DNA of 64,000 bases from Nitrospirota bacterium (GTDB lineage Bacteria; Nitrospirota; Leptospirillia; Leptospirillales; Leptospirillaceae): NCBI GenBank assembly GCA_021826965.1, contig JAKAYA010000007.1:1-64000 (forward strand), written 5' to 3'. The translations under genes were made by a program, and so were the position numbers. Positions 9,983-18,423 of this stretch are shown piece by piece; the stretch's first letter is position 1, and each line of letters starts with the position of its first letter. Below the pieces are notes generated by a model. The model saw only the letters and a list, made by a program, of their open reading frames with translations. It ran no database searches and was not told the DNA's origin.

Positions 9983-10894
9983 CTAGTGGATATTCTGTTC
10001 TTCCTTGTACTGTTCTCCCTCTTCCTGACTTCCGAAGGGCTTGAAATGATATTCAAAGATCGTCTTGAAAACGAAAGGAGCGCTGGCCTGGGTCAATCCC
10101 GTCCCCACGCCGACGTTCCAGTCGATATGATCGCCGATGGCAAAGTTCCACGACTGAAAAATATAGTTTTGCTGGATATTGGCCGATCCGATCGGACCGC
10201 CGAACGGAAGCATGGCCGTCACAGGACCAAGAGCACCGAACGCTTCGACACCGAAGTTCACATTGTCCGCAAGAAGATAATACAAGCCGCCGGAATACTC
10301 CATGTCAGGCGGGATCCCTTGGGCTGCCCCGCCGGGATTTTCCGTCTCAAAAAAGAAACTCGTATTGATATCGAGAACAAAGGGGCCGACCTTTTTCTCG
10401 CCGATCAGGATCAGGTCGAGAAAGGAAGGATTGTTCGCAGCACCTGTCGGAAGCCAGTACTCGATCTGAATGGCCGGATCGATGAAATCGGGGATGCGGG
10501 GGAACCGGATCCGGGAGGTAATGGCACGAGTCTGAAGGTAGGAGTATCCCTGCCCGGCTCCCGACATGAAATCGACATAGGTCCCGAGCGTCCACCAGTC
10601 CGTTACGCCAAATTCCAGGACGTACGTCGAAAAAAGAATGTCCTGGTTGTATTCGGAATGGCTGAAGGCCGCTTCACCGGACTTCGACGGAAGAAGGACG
10701 CTTTGCCAGGTTCCAAGACTGATTTCTCCCTGCTCGGGCGTTTCATAAGGATAGATGATGAAATCGTTGAAAGAAGTCGCGAGCGCTCTTTCCGGAAAAG
10801 AAACGAGCAAAAACAGGAAAGAAACCCAAAAAAGGGACAACCGTCCGAGACCTGTGAACGACCGGTCGTTCGAAGAATCCGGATCGCCGGTCAT
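9983..10894 (-). CDS. hypothetical secreted/outer-membrane beta-barrel-like protein
   Basis: Signal peptide (LFWVSFLFLLVSFPERALA) and alternating aromatic/polar strands. Start at MTGDPD inferred. Confidence 0.6.
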   Translation of the reverse strand: MTGDPDSSNDRSFTGLGRLSLFWVSFLFLLVSFPERALATSFNDFIIYPYETPEQGEISLGTWQSVLLPSKSGEAAFSHSEYNQDILFSTYVLEFGVTDWWTLGTYVDFMSGAGQGYSYLQTRAITSRIRFPRIPDFIDPAIQIEYWLPTGAANNPSFLDLILIGEKKVGPFVLDINTSFFFETENPGGAAQGIPPDMEYSGGLYYLLADNVNFGVEAFGALGPVTAMLPFGGPIGSANIQQNYIFQSWNFAIGDHIDWNVGVGTGLTQASAPFVFKTIFEYHFKPFGSQEEGEQYKEEQNIH

Positions 10895-11302
10895 CGCCTT
10901 CAGCCTTTCTTTACCGTCAGGATACAACAATCCCCCTTCCCACAGGCCGCTTGACGGGGCCAAAACAAGGCATTGGGAAATACACAAGAACGGTCCCGGG
11001 TCAGGCGAAAAAACCGCCGGACTAAGGGTAGAAGATGCCCGAGAGGAACGATCGAAATCAGTTGAATGGAAGTCGGAAAAGAATACCATAATCTTTTTTT
11101 CTTTCAAGTGCTTTTACGCGGATCCCGAAACTTCTTCCGCCCCTTTGCCGGCATTGACCAAAACTGTTTTGTGTTTTTCAACCATTCCTCCCGTTGAGAT
11201 CCCCTCCCCAAACGGGCAACCATTCGTGTAAAATCATCCCCGGGGAAATTACGTTCACCATCACCGCGGGAGACTCGGGTTGTCCATTCGAAGGTTCTGT
11301 CT

Positions 11303-11689
11303 GTGTTTCTAGTATCGGTGGCGTCAACATTTGCCGCCAGCCACATCATTCCGGGCTATCCCGGCCTTTGTTCCAGGCTTCACGGACACAACTGGACCGT
11401 CGACGTGTCCTGGTCATCGGAGGGACTCGATCCTCTCGGGATGGCGATGGACTTTCATGAAGCCGAAGCTCTCCTGGCTCCGGTCATCCGGGAACTCGAC
11501 CATTCTCACCTGAACGATCATCCTTTTTTTCACAATCGGCCCCCGACCTCCGAACAGGTCGCGTTCTTTATTTACGGGCGGCTGAAAGAAGCGATGTCCA
11601 CCATGAACAAATCCTCCGCCGTCCGCCTCGATCAGGTCGCCGTCACCGAAATGGCTCCCTTCCGGGCCGTTTATCGCGAGACGCCCTGA
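11303..11689 (+). CDS. queD: 6-carboxy-5,6,7,8-tetrahydropterin synthase (QueD/PTPS family)
   Basis: FAASHIIPGYPGLCSRLHGHNW (CxxxHGH) and ELDHSHLND. Confidence 0.9.
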   Translation: MFLVSVASTFAASHIIPGYPGLCSRLHGHNWTVDVSWSSEGLDPLGMAMDFHEAEALLAPVIRELDHSHLNDHPFFHNRPPTSEQVAFFIYGRLKEAMSTMNKSSAVRLDQVAVTEMAPFRAVYRETP

Positions 11690-12699
11690 TGGGAGGAAAC
11701 GCCGTTTCACCTATTCTCGAGGTCAAAGACCTGACGGTCCGGATCGACACTCCCCGTGGACCAGTCTTTCCAGTCCGTTCGTTTTCCCTCTCTCTGGAAC
11801 AAGGAGATCTTCTGGGGATCGTTGGAGAATCGGGATCCGGCAAGACGATGGCGGGGCTTTCCCTTCTCGGTCTTTTGCCGGAAAGCGCGCGGATCCTGGA
11901 AGGGTCGATCCGCTTCTTCGGACAGGAACTTGTCGGAGCAACGGAAAGCACCTGGAACCGGATCCGGGGATCCCGGATTGGCCTGGTTTTTCAGGAGCCC
12001 CAGAGCGCCCTCAATCCTATCCTCCGGATCGGCACCATGTTCGAGGAAATTTTCGACAGCCACCGGGCGGGCGAGGGAAGGGAACTGCGCGCCGGAATTA
12101 TCCGAAACTTGCTCCTTTCCGTCGGCCTGGACCGACCGGACGCCATCATCCGTTCCTACCCCCATCAACTTTCCGGAGGAATGCGTCAGCGCGTCCTGAT
12201 CGCCATGGCAATTGCACTGTCACCCGAAATTCTGATTGCCGACGAGCCGACGACGGCACTCGATCCGACGATCTCTCACCAGATCCTGGACCTTCTTCTC
12301 GAACGGAATCGCCGGGACAATATGACCTTGGTCCTGATCTCCCATGATCTCGGCATCATCCGGCGGTCGACGCGAAAGATCCTTGTCCTTTATGCGGGTC
12401 GCGTTGTGGAATCCGCTTCCGGAGACCGTTTTTTTTCCATCGGTCCGGCCCATCCCTATTCCGGAGCTCTTCTGCTCTCCCGACCTGGGGACGCTCGAAA
12501 AACCAAAAGAGACGGGCCTCTTGAAGCCATCCGCGGACAAGTCCCCCCCCTCTGGGAATTGCCGCAAGGCTGTGCTTTTGCCCCACGCTGTCCCCGGGCA
12601 GATGCGCGCTGCCACATCGAACCGCCACCCTGGATTCCGACCGGCCCGAACGAAGGAGCCCTTTGCTTCTATCCTTCCATCCAGGAAAACGTGGCTTAA
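11689..12699 (+). CDS. oppD: oligopeptide/dipeptide ABC transporter ATP-binding protein (OppD-like)
   Basis: Walker A GESGSGKT, signature QLSGGMRQRVLIAMAI, Walker B LIADEPTTALD, C-terminal Cys cluster CAFAPRCPRADARC. Confidence 0.92.
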   Translation: MGGNAVSPILEVKDLTVRIDTPRGPVFPVRSFSLSLEQGDLLGIVGESGSGKTMAGLSLLGLLPESARILEGSIRFFGQELVGATESTWNRIRGSRIGLVFQEPQSALNPILRIGTMFEEIFDSHRAGEGRELRAGIIRNLLLSVGLDRPDAIIRSYPHQLSGGMRQRVLIAMAIALSPEILIADEPTTALDPTISHQILDLLLERNRRDNMTLVLISHDLGIIRRSTRKILVLYAGRVVESASGDRFFSIGPAHPYSGALLLSRPGDARKTKRDGPLEAIRGQVPPLWELPQGCAFAPRCPRADARCHIEPPPWIPTGPNEGALCFYPSIQENVA

Positions 12700-12700
12700 C

Positions 12701-13732
12701 ATGCGGACCTCACCAGACGAAACGGTCCTTGAAATCCGTCATCTGACAAAGATTTTTGCCCGGCCGAGGACTTCGATCTTTCGTCCCCCCGAACAACAGG
12801 TCGCCGTCTACGATGTTTCCTTTTCCCTGCCCAAAGGCTCGATCGTGGGACTGATCGGGGAAACGGGATCCGGTAAAACGACTTTGGGGAGGATGGTCAT
12901 GCGACTTGTGGATCCCACGTCGGGCTCCATTCATTTCGACGGAAACGACCTGACGCGCCTGCGCGGAAGATCCCTGAGAACTCTCCGAAAACGGTTCCAG
13001 ATGGTGTTCCAGGATCCATACTCTTCTCTCAATCCCCGGATGACCGTCCGGCAGACGATCGAAGAACCCTACCTCGTGCATGGCGTGCTTCCGGACAAGA
13101 GCCAGCGGAGAAAAGCGCTGGAATCTCTTTTACTGAAAGTCGGCCTGGACCCCGCCGACCTGGATCGCCTTCCGGGAGAGTTTTCCGGCGGAGGCCGCCA
13201 GCGCATCGGAATCGCCCGCGCCATCGCACTTTCTCCGGACTTCCTGGTGGCAGACGAGCCTGTCTCTTCCCTGGATGTCTCCATCCAGGCTCAGATCGTC
13301 AATCTTTTTGCCCGTCTGAACAGGGAAGACAACATGACGTTCCTGTTCATCTCGCACGATCTGAACGTGGTTTCCTATCTGTCGGACTATGTGCTGGTTC
13401 TCTACCGGGGTCTGAACGTGGAGTCCGGGCCGGTCGAAGAGGTGTTTGACCGGCCTCTTCATCCTTATACGCGTCTGCTCGTCTCTTCCGGATCCCCCAA
13501 CGGCCGTCCGACGGAAATTGCATCGACAGACACCGATTCCGGACCTGGCCAGTCTCCTCCGCTCTGTCCGTTTTTCGACCGTTGCCCGGAAAGAGTGGAC
13601 GCCTGCCGAAACGAACCCCCTCCTTTCCGGATTTCCGGAACGACCGAGCCACCGGTCATGCAAATCCCCTGGATGCATGCCGTCTCCTGCCACTCACCCC
13701 TGGGAGAGACACTCCCCCACGAAAAGGAATAG
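12701..13732 (+). CDS. oppF: oligopeptide/dipeptide ABC transporter ATP-binding protein (OppF-like)
   Basis: GETGSGKTTLGRM, FSGGGRQRIGIARAIAL, LVADEPVSSLDVSIQAQ. ATG one base after the oppD stop. Confidence 0.92.
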   Translation: MRTSPDETVLEIRHLTKIFARPRTSIFRPPEQQVAVYDVSFSLPKGSIVGLIGETGSGKTTLGRMVMRLVDPTSGSIHFDGNDLTRLRGRSLRTLRKRFQMVFQDPYSSLNPRMTVRQTIEEPYLVHGVLPDKSQRRKALESLLLKVGLDPADLDRLPGEFSGGGRQRIGIARAIALSPDFLVADEPVSSLDVSIQAQIVNLFARLNREDNMTFLFISHDLNVVSYLSDYVLVLYRGLNVESGPVEEVFDRPLHPYTRLLVSSGSPNGRPTEIASTDTDSGPGQSPPLCPFFDRCPERVDACRNEPPPFRISGTTEPPVMQIPWMHAVSCHSPLGETLPHEKE

Positions 13733-13748
13733 TTGAAAGGATGAACAC

Positions 13749-15308
13749 ATGAGCTGGAATTTTCATCCTCTGGAGATCGCCGTTCTGAAAGCTCTTTTCA
13801 GTCGGCCCGCAGGGGAGAGGGAGGACCTTCTCCGGGAAGCAGTCCGGATGGATTCTGGACAGTTTCAGATGGCCACCGGTTGGCTGAAAGCCAAGAATCT
13901 TGTCGAAGAGACCGTCCTCGAAACCCGGACGGAAGTCTCACTGACCGAAACGGGGCAAAAGTATGTCGAGGATGGCTTCCCGGAGGAATGGATCCTTCGG
14001 AAGCTGAAGGAGGATCCTTCCCTGACGCTGGATGCTCTCCGGAAGTCCGTGGAAGATCCTGCCCAGATCTCGAAAGCCATCGGAGACCTGAAAGAAATGG
14101 GAGTCCTGTCCATTCTTCCCGGTGGTCGGCTGGAACAGGGCGGACCCTTCCCCCCTTCGCTGGAAAGAACATACGGGATCATTCGAACGCTTGTAGAGAA
14201 TAGCCCCTTGACGCTCGAGGATCTTTCTCCGGAGGACCGGGATCTTCTGGGATCCTTCCAGAGAAAAAGAGGGAAAGGGAAGGGGGTTCTCCGGTTCGAC
14301 GTCCGGGAAATCCGGCGTCTGTCCCTGAAGAAGGGAGCCCTTTCCCCCGAAGATCTGGACGTCCGGAACGACCTTCTCGGACCTGTCACTCCCGAAATCA
14401 TCCAATCCGGCTCCTGGAAAGGTGCGACATTTCGCCCCTATTCCCTCGATACCCCCCCGCCCCGTCCGATGCTTGGCCAGACACACCCGTACCGGGACTA
14501 TCTGGAAGAAGTCCGCAAGCAACTTGTCCGTCTCGGATTCGAGGAGATGACAGGACCGATCGTGGAAAGCGAGTTCTGGAACATGGACGCTCTCTTCATC
14601 CCCCAAACTCATCCCGCGCGCGACATTCATGACATCTATTTCGTCCGGGATCCTCGCGAAATAACGACCCTGGACGAAAACGTCGCCTCCCGCGTCCGGG
14701 CTGTCCACTCCGGGGAAGGCGAAACGTTCGGAAGTCGGGGCTGGCGACAGCCTTTTAACGAGAAGCAGGCCAGGAGACTTCTTCTCCGAAGTCAGGGGAC
14801 GGCCCTGTCGGCCCGGAAACTGGCCTCGGGCCCCCGGATTCCGGGAAAGTATTTCGCTCTGGCCCGATGCTTCCGCTATGAGCAGGTGGATCAGACGCAT
14901 GCGGTGGACTTTTACCAGGCGGAAGGGATCGTCGTCGAAGAAGGCGCGTCTTTCCGGACACTTCTGGGACTTCTCAGCCTTTTTGCCCGGGAAGTGGCAG
15001 GAGCACGGGAAGTTCACTTCAAACCCGCCTATTTCCCTTTCACCGAACCTTCGGTCGAGGTGCATGTCAAACATCCTCAGCTGGGATGGATGGAACTCGG
15101 CGGAGCAGGTCTCTTCCGCCCGGAAGTTCTTCGACCGCTTGGCGTTACGACACCGGTTATCGCATGGGGCCTGGGCATCGACCGAATGGCCATGATGCGC
15201 CTTGGACTTTCCGACATACGGGATCTCTTTTCCGGGTCTCTCCACACGCTGCAATCCATGATCCTGTCCCGCGCCAGGTCCAGACAGGCGTACCAACAAT
15301 ACCTCTAG
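13749..15308 (+). CDS. pheS: phenylalanyl-tRNA synthetase alpha subunit, archaeal/eukaryotic-like long form
   Basis: 519 aa with N-terminal winged-helix-like region; THPARDIHDIYFV; CFRYEQVDQTHAVDFYQAEGIV; GLFRPEVLRPLGVTTPVIAWGLGIDRMAMMRLG. Confidence 0.92.
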   Translation: MSWNFHPLEIAVLKALFSRPAGEREDLLREAVRMDSGQFQMATGWLKAKNLVEETVLETRTEVSLTETGQKYVEDGFPEEWILRKLKEDPSLTLDALRKSVEDPAQISKAIGDLKEMGVLSILPGGRLEQGGPFPPSLERTYGIIRTLVENSPLTLEDLSPEDRDLLGSFQRKRGKGKGVLRFDVREIRRLSLKKGALSPEDLDVRNDLLGPVTPEIIQSGSWKGATFRPYSLDTPPPRPMLGQTHPYRDYLEEVRKQLVRLGFEEMTGPIVESEFWNMDALFIPQTHPARDIHDIYFVRDPREITTLDENVASRVRAVHSGEGETFGSRGWRQPFNEKQARRLLLRSQGTALSARKLASGPRIPGKYFALARCFRYEQVDQTHAVDFYQAEGIVVEEGASFRTLLGLLSLFAREVAGAREVHFKPAYFPFTEPSVEVHVKHPQLGWMELGGAGLFRPEVLRPLGVTTPVIAWGLGIDRMAMMRLGLSDIRDLFSGSLHTLQSMILSRARSRQAYQQYL

Positions 15309-15342
15309 GAAATCACCTCGATACAAGCAGGAAAGGATACAC

Positions 15343-17052
15343 GTGCCCACCCTCGAAACGACCTTCAAAGACCTGGAATCCTTGACAGGCATGACTCTTC
15401 CCGCGGACAAACTCGACTCGCTCCTGGATTGGGTCAAGGGAGAGCTCAAGGACTTTGATCTCAAGACCGGCACACTGAAAATCGAACTGAACGACACCAA
15501 CCGTCCCGATCTCTGGACCGTCGAAGGCATCGCCCGTCAACTGAGAGGAGGGCGCTCCCCGTCCGGCAGACCATGGGAGGAGATCTTCGCAGAGAGCAAG
15601 GGAGTGGATCCTTTGCCGTCCATTCGCGTTCACCCTTCCGTTTCCCGGGTGAGACCGGTCATTGGAGGATTCATTGCGCGCGGACCGGCTCTTGGCGAGG
15701 AGGGACTCACCCAGCTGATTCAGACCCAGGAACGTCTTTCCGAACTCTACGGCCGGAAAAGAGCCGACGTCGCCATTGGCATCTACCCGTTGCGAACGCT
15801 CCGGTTTCCCTTGCTCTACGAAGCTGTGGCCCCGGACAGCGTAACCTTTGTTCCCCTGGGTTCCAACTCTTCCCTTTCGCTTCGAAACATTCTGGAGAAC
15901 CACCCGAAAGGGCGGACCTACAAGAACCTCCTGTCCTCCCGGGACGTCTATCCCGTCCTCCGGGACGACAGCGGAACCGTCCTCTCCTTTCCACCCATCA
16001 TCAATGCGCGAGATACCGGAGAGGTATCGTCCACGGACTCGGAGCTCTTCGTCGAAGCAACAGGCATCGATTCCGGGCGCGTGAACCTGGTGATCAATAT
16101 TCTGGCCGCCAACCTGTTCGACCGGGGATTTACCCTGACACCGGTGACGGTTGAAGAAAACGGGATAAGGACGACTTATCCCCGTATGGAAGGGCCGGAA
16201 GTTCTGGTCCCGGCAGACCTGCCGGAACGCATCACCGGAGAAGTCATTGACCGTGATCTCTTCCAGCGGAAACTTCTTGATTACGGCTACGTCGAGGTCG
16301 AGATCCGAAATGACGGGTATCAGGTCCGGGCCCCTTTCTACCGGGACGACCTTCTTCACCCCGTCGACTGTGTCGAAGATTTTCTGATCGCCCGCGGATA
16401 CGACACCTTTACCCCTTCACTCCCGGCGTCCTTTACGAGTGGCAAGGAAGCGTCCTCCCGTGAACCGGAAGAGCTCGTCCGACATTTGATGACCGGAATG
16501 GGATTCCAGGAGATCCTTTCCAACATTCTGACGTCTTTGGAAAAGGATACTCAGGATCTGGGGCGTCCTTCGGACAAGACCGTTGAAATCGACAATCCCG
16601 TTTCCCGACAATTCAGCGTGGTCCGTTCCACCCTCCTCTCATTCCTTCTTTCGGCGGAAAGCCAGTCGAGTCGATACCCTTACCCGCATCGTCTTTTTGA
16701 AGTAGGGGAGGCACTCGAAAAAACGTCCGGATCTCCTTCCAGCGTCCAGGAAAAAATGCTTTTTGCAGGTCTTCTTTCGCATCCCCAGGCATCCTTCTCT
16801 GAGCTCGCCGGCATGATTTTCGAAGTTCTCCGGACCATGGGGCACGAACCTTCTCTTTCACCGCTCGAATCCTGTCCCTATATCGCCGGGCGTTCGGGTT
16901 CCATCCAGATCGAAAAAAACCGGGATCCCGTCGGGGAAATCGGAGAAGTCCATCCCGAATGGCTGGAACGCTGGGGAATACGGATGCCATCCGTTCTGTT
17001 CGAGATCGATCTGTCGAAGATGTATCCAGGGTTATACATTGAACGGAAATAA
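15343..17052 (+). CDS. pheT: phenylalanyl-tRNA synthetase beta subunit, archaeal/eukaryotic-like short form
   Basis: 569 aa, starts directly with the short-form N-terminus ([25 protein letters not shown]-type), no EMAPII-like N-terminal domain. Confidence 0.92.
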   Translation: [569 protein letters not shown]

Positions 17053-17082
17053 GGAGATAAGGAAGCTTCCGGATAAAGAGTC

Positions 17083-17130
17083 AAAAAAGCCGGTCTGTCT
17101 TTCGGAAAACAGAACAGACCGGCTTCAATA
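17083..17130 (-). terminator. intrinsic terminator at 3' end of rplT, near-palindromic between convergent pheT and rplT
   Basis: Perfect 12-bp stem AAGCCGGTCTGT (17087-17098) / ACAGACCGGCTT (17114-17125), followed on minus by a T run. Confidence 0.85.
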
Positions 17131-17144
17131 AAAGCGGGGAAAAG

Positions 17145-17501
17145 TCAGGAGATGGCCTGTTTCGCCTTCTGGGTCAGTTCCCGGAATGTGTCCGGCTGAT
17201 TTAATGCCAGGTCCGCAAGAATCTTTCGATCCAGGGAAATGCCAAGTTTGCTCAAACCAGCCATAAAACGGCTGTAGTTGATGGATTCCATCCGGCAGGC
17301 GGCGTTGATGCGCTGGATCCACAACGAACGGAACTCCCTTTTCTTGACCTTCCTGTCACGATAGGCGTAAGTCAGACCTTTCTCGACCGTATGACGGGCG
17401 GATCGGTAAAGACGGGAGCGTCCCCCCCAAAAACCCTTCGCCAAATCCATAATCTTTTTCCGGCGGGACTTGTGAATCGTTCCGCCCTTCACTCTGGACA
17501 T
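17145..17501 (-). CDS. rplT: 50S ribosomal protein L20
   Basis: MSRVKGGTIHKSRRKKIMDLAKGFWGGRSRLYRSARHTVEKGLTYAYRDRK. Confidence 0.97.
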   Translation of the reverse strand: MSRVKGGTIHKSRRKKIMDLAKGFWGGRSRLYRSARHTVEKGLTYAYRDRKVKKREFRSLWIQRINAACRMESINYSRFMAGLSKLGISLDRKILADLALNQPDTFRELTQKAKQAIS

Positions 17502-17580
17502 TTCTTGTCTCCTTTTTCCAGGTCTTTCGGGGACTTCCCCGAAAACCACCGATTCAATAAAACTACATCCGGAAACCTGG

Positions 17581-17778
17581 CTATCCCAGCACCTTCCGGA
17601 TATTGTCGGACTGCCCTTTTTCCAGGGTCCCCGTCTTGAGCGAGCGTGTCCGTTTCGACGACTTCGACGTCATCAGATGTCGCTTGTTTGTCTTGTGATA
17701 GCGGATCTTTCCAGTCCCGCTGACAAAAAAACGTTTGCTCGCCGCACTTTTGACTTTCAGTTTTCTTCCTGTTGCCAC
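17581..17778 (-). CDS. rpmI: 50S ribosomal protein L35
   Basis: [42 protein letters not shown]. Confidence 0.95.
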   Translation of the reverse strand: MATGRKLKVKSAASKRFFVSGTGKIRYHKTNKRHLMTSKSSKRTRSLKTGTLEKGQSDNIRKVLG

Positions 17779-17823
17779 GATCGATCCTTTCGTCTTGTTG
17801 ATAATCTCCAGACAACCCGGAAC

Positions 17824-18402
17824 TCAGGAATCTGCCGGTCCACTTTCCTCAGTCTTTTCATTCGTCCCCGCGGATTTTCCGGTTTTCACGGGAGGCGCGG
17901 CGGGTGCCAGCGTCATCGTCATGTTTGAGCCTTCCATTCTGGGAGGAACTTCCAGAACGGCCGTTCCCTCTGTCGCCACGATGATCTTCTGAAGCAACTC
18001 CCTTCCCACTTCCGTATGAATCATTTCACGACCCCGGAACATCATGCTGATTTTCGCCTTGTTCCCGTCTTCCAGAAAGCGCTGGACATAATTGATCTTG
18101 GTTTCAAGGTCATGCTCGTTGATATGCGGCCGGAACTTGACTTCCTTGATCTGCCCGGACTTCTGGTGCTGTTTCATCGCATGAACCTTCTTGCTCTGTT
18201 CATACATGTACTTGCCGAAGTCCATCATTTTGCAGACGGGAGGCTTGGCGGTCGGAGAGACCTCGACGAGATCGAATCCCTGCTCTTCCGCCTTCTTGAT
18301 GGCCACATGCGTCGGAAAGATCCCGAGCTGTTCGCCCTCCGGACCAATCACGCGCACTTCCTTGATTTTAATCTCATAATTGACACGGGGTTTTGGATTA
18401 AT
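17824..18402 (-). CDS. infC: translation initiation factor IF-3, probable ATT start
   Basis: INPKPRVNYEIKIKEVRVIGPEGEQLGIFPTHVAIKKAEEQGFDLVEVSP. GAGGAGG precedes an in-frame ATT; no in-frame ATG/GTG/TTG between the thrS stop and this position. Confidence 0.9.
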   Translation of the reverse strand: MNPKPRVNYEIKIKEVRVIGPEGEQLGIFPTHVAIKKAEEQGFDLVEVSPTAKPPVCKMMDFGKYMYEQSKKVHAMKQHQKSGQIKEVKFRPHINEHDLETKINYVQRFLEDGNKAKISMMFRGREMIHTEVGRELLQKIIVATEGTAVLEVPPRMEGSNMTMTLAPAAPPVKTGKSAGTNEKTEESGPADS

Positions 18403-18423
18403 AGAATTCCTCCTCGTTAAACA

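Noticed and set aside
13938-15530. 530-aa minus-strand ORF
   Set aside because: Antisense shadow of pheS with no domain support.
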